A stretch of DNA of 64,000 nucleotides from an uncultured Scytonema sp. (lineage in GTDB: Bacteria; Cyanobacteriota; Cyanobacteriia; Cyanobacteriales; Nostocaceae), in assembly GCA_937873135.1 (NCBI GenBank), contig CALMVQ010000203.1, positions 1 to 64,000 on the forward strand, given 5' to 3'. Under the pieces are notes generated by a model. It saw nothing but the letters and a program-made list of their open reading frames with translations. It ran no database searches and had not been told where the DNA came from. Made by a program: the position numbers and the translations under genes. Below, piece by piece: positions 16,161-24,271 of the stretch (the first letter of the stretch is position 1; each line of letters opens with the position of its first letter).

Positions 16161-18764
16161 ATGACCCTACCTTTACCCCAATTAGACGATACAACTTTTG
16201 CCCAGTTGATGGAGGATGCGCGAAAATTAATTCCTCGCTACGCCCCTGGATGGACGGATCATAATACTCATGATCCTGGCATTACTTTTCTTGAATTGTT
16301 TGCTTGGCTGACTGAACTCCAGCGTTATTATCTAGATCAAGTTAGTGATGAGAATTTTCTTAAATTTTTGAAACTTGTTGGCATTCGACTCAAAGATATT
16401 GCCTCAGCTACGACTGATGTGAAATTTTCTTTTATCGATAGACAGGAACTTGCACCAATTTTGGTTCCCCAAGGGACAAAGTTAACTACTAATGAACAGG
16501 TCATATTTGAAACTGATGCCTCCTTGCTAATAGTTCCAGATAGTCTACAAAAGGTGATTAGTTCTTCTAAATTAGGCCGAAAGGACAATAAGTCGGCAAT
16601 TGACCAGCAAGGACTTTCATTTTCTGCTTTTGGTGAAAATGCTGAAGTTGGTAGTTGTCTTTATCTTGGTTTCAAATTATATATATTCGACTGGGATAAT
16701 TTTCCTAGTGTAGGGTTTAACACACATAGCGAAAGACTTAAGCAGTTTTTAGATTTGTATCTTGGATATACTTGGGTTAGAAATATAGATAATGATGCTA
16801 TTTATAAAAATGATGATGGAAGAAAAATTATTATTAATAATGGCGAGCAACAGCTCACTTTAGAACTTGATGAAGTTAACAATAAGGTAAAGCTCACTTT
16901 TAATGAAGATATTACGGATAAGATTAATTTGATTGTCGTTAAAAAAGATAACCGCAGGCGCATATATGGTCAACCTTTTCCTATAGATAAATCTATTGCC
17001 CTAACCTTTAACCTCTTTGAAGGTTATCCTGTTAAGCGAGGTAAATATGGAAAGGAACTCGTAAAAACTATTTCCTCAGCTACTCTTGCTTGGGAATATT
17101 GGAGTAGCGATCGCCTCTGGAAAAAACTTGATGTAAATCGTGATGAAACTCTAAATTTATCCCAGAGTGGTCGGCTGTCGTTTACAGTACCACAAGATGT
17201 GTCTGTGCGTAATATTTTCCCTTTTACAGAACAACTTTTCTGGTTGCGAGCAGTTGTTAAGGAAGCTGGGTATGAACTACCACCCAAGATAAATAATATC
17301 TTACTGAATACTATTTCAGTGACTGAAAAAAACACGTTGAGCGAAGTTACATTTCACTCTAGTCATCATCAACGCATTCAATCATTTTCAGCTTCGTATC
17401 TGGCATTGATAGGTGAAAGTGTCATTCAAGTCAAACAATTTCCTTTAACGCTGACGTTATTATTTTTTAGCTCACGCTTAGAACTTTTACAGCCAATTTT
17501 CTGGTTAGCAATTGTCTTATCTTATGAATCTGAGATGCAATACGGATACTGGAAAGATTGGCAAAATTATCGGTTAGAGAAAAATCAGATCACAGGAACA
17601 ATAACAGTGAATTTTCGGCGGAAAATTCCACCAAAAGGGAAGAATAATATCCGACTTATATCTTATTTAGAGGAATTTGATGAACAACGCTTTCTTGGGA
17701 AAAGCAATGGATTGCCCAGTCAACGTTTCTCACTCAAGCAATTTGTAATCGTTTCCGAAAGTTTAAAAATTCAAGTCAAAGAGCTAATTGAAAAAGATTA
17801 CCTTTGGAGAGAGTGGATTCAAGTTAAAGATTTTGATGCTTCTAGACCAGAAGACCCACATTATGTATTAGATACCGAAAAGGGGGAAATTTATTTTGGT
17901 GATGGTATCAATGGCGATATTCCTCAGGTTTCAGATTATGAAGATGAATATAGTATCTGTGTAGTTTCTTGCCAAACAAGTGATGGAGAAAAAGGTAATG
18001 TGGAAGCTAAAACAATTAATCAACTTTTGAATCCTGTTTCTAATTTAGTAAATACAGAATTTATATATTCAACAAAATTAACAGTAGAAAACCAAGGAAC
18101 TGCCTCTGGGGGTGCGCCATTAGAAACACTAGAAAAAGCAAAGCTACGTGCTAGAAAAAACTTGAAGCAAATAAACCAAGCTGTTACTTCTCTTGATTTC
18201 GAGTTATTGGCTCTTTCAACTCCTGGACTTCGCATAGCGAGAGTTAAAGCGATCGCCCCTCCAGCGACGGAAGCCAAAAATTTGATAAAAGTTGTTGTTG
18301 TACCTTATAGCGAAAGTCTCATACCTGCAAAACCAAGCTCAGGATTTCTGCAAAATGTTTACCAGCATTTAGAACCACACAGGTTAATTACCACCAAATT
18401 GGAAGTTATTCCTCCAAGTTATGTTGAAGTCAAAGTGAAGGCTTTATTGCGAATTCGTTCGGGATTTAACCCAGATGAAGTTTGTCAACAAATCAATCAA
18501 TCTCTAATTGAGCGATTTTTACATCCCTTGTATGGAGGATTTGATGGCAAAGGTTGGCAGTTTGGTCGCCCAGTCTATAAATCAGAAATTTATAAAGCTA
18601 TTGAAGATTTTACTAAAGGTGTAGATTGTGTAGAAACTTTAGATTTGTCTTTTCAAAAGGCAGATAAAGATCCGGAGGCAAAATTAGATCTATCTGGTAA
18701 TATACAAATTTCCGCACACAGTTTAATTTATTCAACCAAACACGAAATTTATTATAAAAAATAA
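16161..18764 (+). CDS. large baseplate wedge protein, gp6/baseplate-J-like, paralogue 2 (Pvc12-like)
   Basis: 867 aa. The N-terminus contains LIPRYAPGWTDHNTHDPGITFLELFAWLTELQRYYLDQV, a very conserved signature of CIS baseplate proteins. The C-terminal third has GGAPLETLEKAKLRARKNLK, TSLDFELLALSTPGLRIARVKAIAP and a final beta-rich segment, homologous to paralogue 1. Between about 420 and 460 is an unusual hydrophobic run (LTLTLLFFSSRLELLQPIFWLAIVLS); whether it is membrane-associated or buried is not known. This is worth noting because some cyanobacterial CIS anchor to thylakoid membranes. A GGAAG precedes the ATG. Confidence 0.9.
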   Translation: MTLPLPQLDDTTFAQLMEDARKLIPRYAPGWTDHNTHDPGITFLELFAWLTELQRYYLDQVSDENFLKFLKLVGIRLKDIASATTDVKFSFIDRQELAPILVPQGTKLTTNEQVIFETDASLLIVPDSLQKVISSSKLGRKDNKSAIDQQGLSFSAFGENAEVGSCLYLGFKLYIFDWDNFPSVGFNTHSERLKQFLDLYLGYTWVRNIDNDAIYKNDDGRKIIINNGEQQLTLELDEVNNKVKLTFNEDITDKINLIVVKKDNRRRIYGQPFPIDKSIALTFNLFEGYPVKRGKYGKELVKTISSATLAWEYWSSDRLWKKLDVNRDETLNLSQSGRLSFTVPQDVSVRNIFPFTEQLFWLRAVVKEAGYELPPKINNILLNTISVTEKNTLSEVTFHSSHHQRIQSFSASYLALIGESVIQVKQFPLTLTLLFFSSRLELLQPIFWLAIVLSYESEMQYGYWKDWQNYRLEKNQITGTITVNFRRKIPPKGKNNIRLISYLEEFDEQRFLGKSNGLPSQRFSLKQFVIVSESLKIQVKELIEKDYLWREWIQVKDFDASRPEDPHYVLDTEKGEIYFGDGINGDIPQVSDYEDEYSICVVSCQTSDGEKGNVEAKTINQLLNPVSNLVNTEFIYSTKLTVENQGTASGGAPLETLEKAKLRARKNLKQINQAVTSLDFELLALSTPGLRIARVKAIAPPATEAKNLIKVVVVPYSESLIPAKPSSGFLQNVYQHLEPHRLITTKLEVIPPSYVEVKVKALLRIRSGFNPDEVCQQINQSLIERFLHPLYGGFDGKGWQFGRPVYKSEIYKAIEDFTKGVDCVETLDLSFQKADKDPEAKLDLSGNIQISAHSLIYSTKHEIYYKK

Positions 18765-18829
18765 TTTTAAAAACTTCTCTGTGTCCTCTGGATTTTTCAA
18801 ATTAGGTATCCTTTGACCGTGAAAAGACT

Positions 18830-20857
18830 ATGAACGTGAAAGAATTTCAATTTTTAGTGCTAAATACAAAAGCCGATTGGCAAAAATGTAACCCGAATAA
18901 CTTACAAATTTCCGATGAGGGGCTGCGACTAAAAACTGGTTATCAATTCGTATTTGAACAACAGATTCTCAACCAGCAATCTTTCAGCAATTTGGAAACG
19001 GCTGATTTGGCTGTCGATGACTTTGGACAACTATATTTGCTAGATAAAAAACAGCAGCGTATTTGGCTTTTTGATGAAATACAAAATAACTTACAGCCAG
19101 TTGCATCTTTAGAAGCTTTATTAGATTTACCTACGAATATTGCCTTTAGTGATTCCACAATTTACGTAGCAGATGAATCTCCGGTTGCAGAGGACACAAT
19201 TCAATCTCGTATTTATGCCTTTTCTCGGTTTAACTGGCAGATTAGATGGGTAGTAACACTTCCAGAAGGTGTGAAGGTTATTGATTTAGCCACTGATACA
19301 AAAGATGGAACATTGTATGCTCTTTTGGATCGTGGTGGACAGGCTGTTGCTAAATATGCTCCTTCAGGACAACGTGTAGAGACAACAAGATTTGCCAGAG
19401 GTAACATTATTAAACCAACGGCGATCGCTTTGGCTGACAATGGCACTGTCTATGTTCTTGATAGTGTAAAAAGTTATGAAAAAGTGGTAAGATTTGATGT
19501 AAACTATACGAGTACCTGGATTAATTTTCGCAGCTTGCGCGAGCAGGTCTTGGTTCCAGAAGAAATTGAACCTTCAGGACTAGCTGTTGATAGCCAGGGA
19601 AATGTATACGTAGGCGATAAGCGATCGCTTCCTCAAGGTGAAGAAGAAGACAGATTCATTTTTCGCCGTCCCCCATCAGTCGAAATTGTAGAACCCGTTT
19701 TTGCTTACCGGGGCGCTGTCAGCAAAATGATTTTCAACCGTACTGACAGACTTTTTATTTTCAATTCTGAAAATAAAGCAGTCAACATTTTGCGGGGTAA
19801 GCAGCAATTTCTACGACAGCAGCAAGAATTACCTTCGGGTTCCTTTGAAACAGTTTTTGATAGTACTATTCCCAATCAACAATGGCACAAGCTGATTTTA
19901 GAACGGGAAATTCCACATAACACACAAATTAAAGTTTATTACTCAATTACAGACAGTCAGTGGCACTCAGGAGAATATTTTGAACCTTTGATTAATCCTG
20001 AAGATGCCTTAATTCGAGGCGATAAAGAGATTCCTAAACCTCAAGGGCGATATCTACATTTAAAAGTAGAACTCATTGGTACCGAAAATGAAACACCGCT
20101 CTTAAAAAATATTCGAGTAGATTTTCCTCGACTTTCCTATCTACGTTACTTACCGGCTATTTATCAAGATGACGAAAACAGCCGCGATTTTCTTGAGCGT
20201 TTTCTCTCACTCTTTGAAACCTTGTTGGGAAAATTAGAAGGACAGATAGACCATATTTTTCGCTACTTTGACGCGGACGTTGTGAATGAGGAATTTTTAC
20301 CTTGGTTATCTACCTGGCTGGCGATCGCTATTGATGACAATTGGACAAAAGAGCAATTACGCAACTTGATTAAAAAAGCACCACAACTTTATCAGCTGCG
20401 CGGGACAAGAGAAGGAATTGCCGCGACGGTTGAGTTATTCACGGGCGATCGCCCCTTGATTTATGAGTATTTTCAACTAGAAGACAATAGTACAAATAAT
20501 GAAACGGCTGAAATTCTACAGAAGCTTAAGAAAAATTACTTTAACGACAATGAACTCTTTCGTTTTTGGGTTTTGCTCAATCCTTTTCAAATCGAGAACG
20601 AAATAGAATTACAAACCATTCAGCGTCTCATTGATGCAGATAAACCTGCTCATACAGAAGCTTCTATAAAAGTATTACAACCTTGGATAGCTTTAGATAA
20701 CGAGTCTTACTTAGGATTCAATAGCTGTATATTTGAACCTTCTTTAAGCTTGGATATGGGATTTGCTATTTCACATGAAAATCTTTTAAATGATCCTGAA
20801 GAATTTGGACAAATAGAAAGGCGATCGCGATTAGGTTTAGACACAAAACTAAACTGA
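18830..20857 (+). CDS. beta-propeller (NHL-like) fused to phage tail protein I-type baseplate domain
   Basis: 675 aa. Residues about 60-300 contain beta-propeller blades of NHL type (DLAVDDFGQLYLLDKKQQRIW; TAIALADNGTVYVLDS; SGLAVDSQGNVYVGDK). Residues about 430-560 carry the phage tail-protein-I signature YLRYLPAIYQDDENSRDFLERFLSLFE ... FLPWLSTWLAIAIDDNW ... KKAPQLYQLRGTREGIAATVELFTG, seen in CIS baseplate or fibre-attachment proteins. Combining the two suggests a baseplate edge protein carrying a propeller that could bind a partner, membrane or fibre. It follows the baseplate genes with 65 bases between. Confidence 0.88.
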   Translation: MNVKEFQFLVLNTKADWQKCNPNNLQISDEGLRLKTGYQFVFEQQILNQQSFSNLETADLAVDDFGQLYLLDKKQQRIWLFDEIQNNLQPVASLEALLDLPTNIAFSDSTIYVADESPVAEDTIQSRIYAFSRFNWQIRWVVTLPEGVKVIDLATDTKDGTLYALLDRGGQAVAKYAPSGQRVETTRFARGNIIKPTAIALADNGTVYVLDSVKSYEKVVRFDVNYTSTWINFRSLREQVLVPEEIEPSGLAVDSQGNVYVGDKRSLPQGEEEDRFIFRRPPSVEIVEPVFAYRGAVSKMIFNRTDRLFIFNSENKAVNILRGKQQFLRQQQELPSGSFETVFDSTIPNQQWHKLILEREIPHNTQIKVYYSITDSQWHSGEYFEPLINPEDALIRGDKEIPKPQGRYLHLKVELIGTENETPLLKNIRVDFPRLSYLRYLPAIYQDDENSRDFLERFLSLFETLLGKLEGQIDHIFRYFDADVVNEEFLPWLSTWLAIAIDDNWTKEQLRNLIKKAPQLYQLRGTREGIAATVELFTGDRPLIYEYFQLEDNSTNNETAEILQKLKKNYFNDNELFRFWVLLNPFQIENEIELQTIQRLIDADKPAHTEASIKVLQPWIALDNESYLGFNSCIFEPSLSLDMGFAISHENLLNDPEEFGQIERRSRLGLDTKLN

Positions 20858-20893
20858 TTAAAATTATAGGAAACTAAAAAGGAGTTTACAAGC

Positions 20894-22867
20894 ATGGCTA
20901 CTAATAATGGAATAGAAGAGAAAAATAGCTCGTTAATTTCTTTTGAACGCAACAGTTATTTTTATGGAAAGTTACTTACTGTTCGTGATTTTGAACTCGA
21001 ACAGCAATATGGAATTGAAAAGCACCATCTCCTTAATCGTCTCATTATAGGTAAGGGTATAGTTCGGGGCTTAGAAATTGATAAAAATCTGACAATTGAA
21101 AAAGATAATCAACAAGATAATTTTTTGTTAAGAGTTCAGATATCCCAAGGCGTAGCTTTAGATTCCTTTGGAAGAGAAATTGTTGTTAGCCAAAATATAT
21201 TTGAAACTGTGGAAGTCAGTTCAAGAGGGAAAACTTACATTTATATACAATATAAAGAACAGCCCACAGAACGTGTTTCGCAGGCAGAAAATGGTTACGC
21301 AAGAGTTAAAGAAACTTATACTATTTTTACTACCGCAGAACTTCCATCAGCACAAATCAAAGGTAAAATTTATATAGAAACTGATACCGATTCAGAATTT
21401 ATTTTAGGTGTAAAAGTTGAAGCAATAGAACCGCAAACTCAAATCGTCAAAGCAGTTACATTTACTGATGCAGTAGGTAATTACACACTTATAGTTCCTA
21501 ATGGGACTTATCAAATCAAAGCTTCGACAAGTGGTTTTGAAACACAAACTTCACCAGCCATTACCGTTTCTCTAACTCAACAAAGTGAATCAGTAAAAAC
21601 TGTAGATTTGACACTGATTGCCATCTCATCTGAAACAGTATCATTGTCTGCTCAACAGCAAGCTCAACAATACTATAACGACTATTTACGCACTTATTCC
21701 GAACCCAATCAAGATACTAAAGTACTACTTGCTGTGGTCAATATTCCAACGGATAATGCACCACCAACACTCGATCAACAAGAAACTGCGAAGTATCGCC
21801 AAATTGTCTACAGCAATACTATGCTGTATGACCTTCTAAGTAAAATCAATACAACAAATCTCATTCCCGGAGATACTGTAAGCAGTGTCCAGCAAATATC
21901 ACTTCCTGGAAGTTCTCCACAATTTGCTCGTGCAGATCATACCCATAACTTGGCGGATGATGTTGTAATAGCTAGCACAATTAATACAAAAACTTTCACT
22001 TCATCAGATAACAGTATTAGTATTGCCAAAACTCAGGATAAACAGTCATTTGATTTAAAAGTTGCTTCTTCAGTAAAACTTCCAGTTCCCGGAGAGACTA
22101 CAACCAGCATCCAACCAAAATCAAATCCAGGAACTTCTGCACAATTTGCTCGTGCAGATCATGCTCATAATTTACAAATAAATCAAATAGGTCCTGATGT
22201 CAACGGAAATCTGATTTTGACACCAGGAGATAATATAAATCTCGTTCCTGGGCAAAAGTCTAATGAACTAGTTATTTCAGCCAAAGGAGCTACTGCATCA
22301 ACGATTTTGACAGGAACACAAGAACTGGCATTTGAAACAGATGAAGCTTTGCCCAAAGGCAGTTTAGTACCTGTGAGTGTTACAGTGCCTTCATTGCAAG
22401 AAGGACAACCTTTTTCAGTCATACTGGCTCCCATATTACCTACGGATATTCCTCCGATTACCCGTCCACCTTTGGGGCAGACTCAGGGACAATCAGGTAT
22501 ACACTTTGTCTTTGGCTCTAATATTCAATTACCTCGTATGTATGTAGCCTATGTACCATTACCTTATAACAAAACCTTTGAAATTCATGGTTTTGATGCT
22601 AACCTTGTTAGTAAACAGCAAAAAGTCAAAGTTGTTTATTGGGTAATTGCTAGTTCTGTGGCTGTAGAGGTAAATCAACCGCCAGCTTCCATCAAAGACC
22701 AAGCTTTAGAATTAATTAAGAATAATTCTGATGGTATCACCATTACAGGGTTAATGCGAGAATTGGGAGTAGCACGGTCTGATTTGGAACCTGAACTTGC
22801 ACAACTGGTTGAGGCAGGTACAATCCAGCGTGGAAATGGTAATAAATTCCAAATTTCAAAAACTTGA
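20894..22867 (+). CDS. fibre-like CIS protein with carboxypeptidase-regulatory domain and C-terminal winged-helix-like module
   Basis: 657 aa. The N-terminal 130 residues (FYGKLLTVRDFELEQQYGIEKHHLLNRLIIGKGIVRGLEID) match a conserved CIS-associated domain. Residues about 165-245 form a carboxypeptidase regulatory-like beta-sandwich. Two copies of an ARADHTHNL / ARADHAHNL motif (about 350 and 425) are typical of phage tail-fibre repeats. The last 60 residues (IKDQALELIKNNSDGITITG, then LMRELGVARSDLEPELAQLVEAGTIQ) look like a winged helix. It may be a tail fibre or adaptor; the winged-helix tail is unexpected. A strong AAAAGGAG precedes the ATG. Confidence 0.82.
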   Translation: MATNNGIEEKNSSLISFERNSYFYGKLLTVRDFELEQQYGIEKHHLLNRLIIGKGIVRGLEIDKNLTIEKDNQQDNFLLRVQISQGVALDSFGREIVVSQNIFETVEVSSRGKTYIYIQYKEQPTERVSQAENGYARVKETYTIFTTAELPSAQIKGKIYIETDTDSEFILGVKVEAIEPQTQIVKAVTFTDAVGNYTLIVPNGTYQIKASTSGFETQTSPAITVSLTQQSESVKTVDLTLIAISSETVSLSAQQQAQQYYNDYLRTYSEPNQDTKVLLAVVNIPTDNAPPTLDQQETAKYRQIVYSNTMLYDLLSKINTTNLIPGDTVSSVQQISLPGSSPQFARADHTHNLADDVVIASTINTKTFTSSDNSISIAKTQDKQSFDLKVASSVKLPVPGETTTSIQPKSNPGTSAQFARADHAHNLQINQIGPDVNGNLILTPGDNINLVPGQKSNELVISAKGATASTILTGTQELAFETDEALPKGSLVPVSVTVPSLQEGQPFSVILAPILPTDIPPITRPPLGQTQGQSGIHFVFGSNIQLPRMYVAYVPLPYNKTFEIHGFDANLVSKQQKVKVVYWVIASSVAVEVNQPPASIKDQALELIKNNSDGITITGLMRELGVARSDLEPELAQLVEAGTIQRGNGNKFQISKT

Positions 22868-22907
22868 AAAAAACAATTAGAGATATAGAGTGCCTTCTCT
22901 CTCTATC

Positions 22908-23262
22908 TACAGCACATTGCAAGTAGATGAAGTACAGTACTGAGGTTTAAAAGGCAGACTCTAAACCCTTTCTACTTCTGACTCCTGTACGAGCAGGTTT
23001 CTTTGAGATAACTTACAAAACAATAAAATCAATCGATTAAAGAAAGTCCCCTGTACGGGCAGGTTTTACCAGATAACTGACAAAGCAATAAAATCAATCG
23101 ACTAAAGAAAGCCCCTGTACGGGCAGGTTTTACCAGATAACTGACAAAGCAATAAAATCAATCGACTAAAGAAAGCCCCTGTACGGGCAGGTTTTACCAG
23201 ATAACTGACAAAGCAATAAAATCAACTAAGAAAACCTGCCCCTACGACTGAATTCTGCTGTA
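22908..23262. repeat. long inverted repeat, left arm, with internal tandem amplification
   Basis: The outer part (22908-23001) is about 90% identical to the inverted complement of 24004-24095. The inner end (23234-23262, CCTGCCCCTACGACTGAATT onward) is an exact inverted complement of 23935-23963. The two arms bracket the 202-aa gene at 23299-23907. The left arm is longer because of the 64-bp tandem array inside it. Confidence 0.85.
22982..23229 (+). repeat. tandem array of four 64-66 bp units
   Basis: Units start at about 22982, 23048, 23112 and 23176 (CCCCTGTACGGGCAGGTTTT ...). Copies 2 and 3 are identical over 64 bp, copy 1 is diverged and 66 bp, and copy 4 is cut short. Each contains one arm of the GGGCAGGTTT palindromic element also found at 62338-62400. 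Confidence 0.9.
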
Positions 23263-23298
23263 AGTTGTAAATATTGAAAGTGGTTATAAGAGGTAGAA

Positions 23299-23907
23299 AT
23301 GTACGTACCCAAACGAGATAAAAAAGCCAAGATCATGTCACTCCTGTCGCAAAAAAAGAAAGTGGACAAAAAAAAGGTGTCGCCAGTTACACCAGAAGGC
23401 CATCCAAAAGAGCCACTCATGGAGCACATCTCGCAGATGGGTAAGGTTCCCAATCCCGCCGCCCATGCAGCTATACTGAATCGCGCTCCAGCTAATCAGC
23501 AATCTTCTAATAAGCAATTTCTACTTCTGTTACAACAGCAGTATGGAAATAATTACGTAAAACAGGTGTTGCAATTGGCACGGCAAGAAACCCAAGGTAA
23601 TGCAATATCAGAAAAAGCATTAGAGGACGAGCGGCAAACAGTGCCATCAAAACAAGAGAAACATGAAACAAATCAGCCAGAAAAACAACTATCTTCTAGC
23701 AAGGATGCGAAAGAAGAGCTAGATAAATTGCACTTGGCACACAAAGAAAATCAAGATGATGCAATATCGCAAAAAGTACTAGAAGACGAGCAGAAAACAG
23801 TGCCATCAAAACAAGATAAAGATGAAACAAATTTGCCTGAGGGACAACTATCTTCTCACAAGAAAGCGAAAGAAGATATCGATAAATTGAAACATAATAA
23901 AGCTTAA
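23299..23907 (+). CDS. 202-aa protein with putative CIS cargo leader and two 52-aa repeats
   Basis: No known catalytic domain. Residues about 37-98 (ISQMGKVPNPAAHAAILNRA ... LLQQQYGNNYVKQVLQLAR) closely match residues 36-90 of the following DUF4157 giant. The rest is two tandem repeats of about 52 residues (NAISEKALEDERQTVPSKQE and DAISQKVLEDEQKTVPSKQD), charged and likely helical or disordered. There is no signal peptide. It is flanked by long inverted repeats. It may be a small cargo, a chaperone or a decoy carrying the same loading leader; none is proved. The start ATG has GAGG upstream. Confidence 0.75.
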   Translation: MYVPKRDKKAKIMSLLSQKKKVDKKKVSPVTPEGHPKEPLMEHISQMGKVPNPAAHAAILNRAPANQQSSNKQFLLLLQQQYGNNYVKQVLQLARQETQGNAISEKALEDERQTVPSKQEKHETNQPEKQLSSSKDAKEELDKLHLAHKENQDDAISQKVLEDEQKTVPSKQDKDETNLPEGQLSSHKKAKEDIDKLKHNKA

Positions 23908-23932
23908 ACAATTCTTCAAATAATTAGTGAAC

Positions 23933-24095
23933 TATTACAGCAGAATTCAGTCGTAGGGGCAGGTTTAATCGATTTATTTTATAGTGCCCGTAAGTTATCT
24001 GAAAAACCTGCCCGTACAGGAGTCAAGATTACAAAGGATTTAGAGTCTGCCTTTTAAACCTCAGTACTGTACTTCATTTACTGGCAATGTACTGT
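23933..24095. repeat. long inverted repeat, right arm
   Basis: Inverted complement of the left arm (see 22908-23262) without the tandem array. It itself contains a small palindrome: GTAGGGGCAGGTTT (23951-23964) and AAACCTGCCCGTAC in inverted order about 45 bases on. A further open frame with no start codon runs from here into the next gene and is not called. Confidence 0.85.
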
Positions 24096-24271
24096 AAATA
24101 ATCCAAGCAAAAAGTAAAACAGTACCATTCAATTAAATAATCCCCCTTCAGATATTTTAAAATCTGCTAGGGAGGACGCAAAAACTTGCAAAAAGTTGCT
24201 GATAGAGGAAATCAAAACAATATTTCCACAAGATACACCAGTCCAATTGGGAAACTTGTCTGAGGTAAAAT

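Noticed and set aside
22982-23229. 64-bp tandem array as a CRISPR
   Set aside because: Units are contiguous with no spacers of variable sequence.
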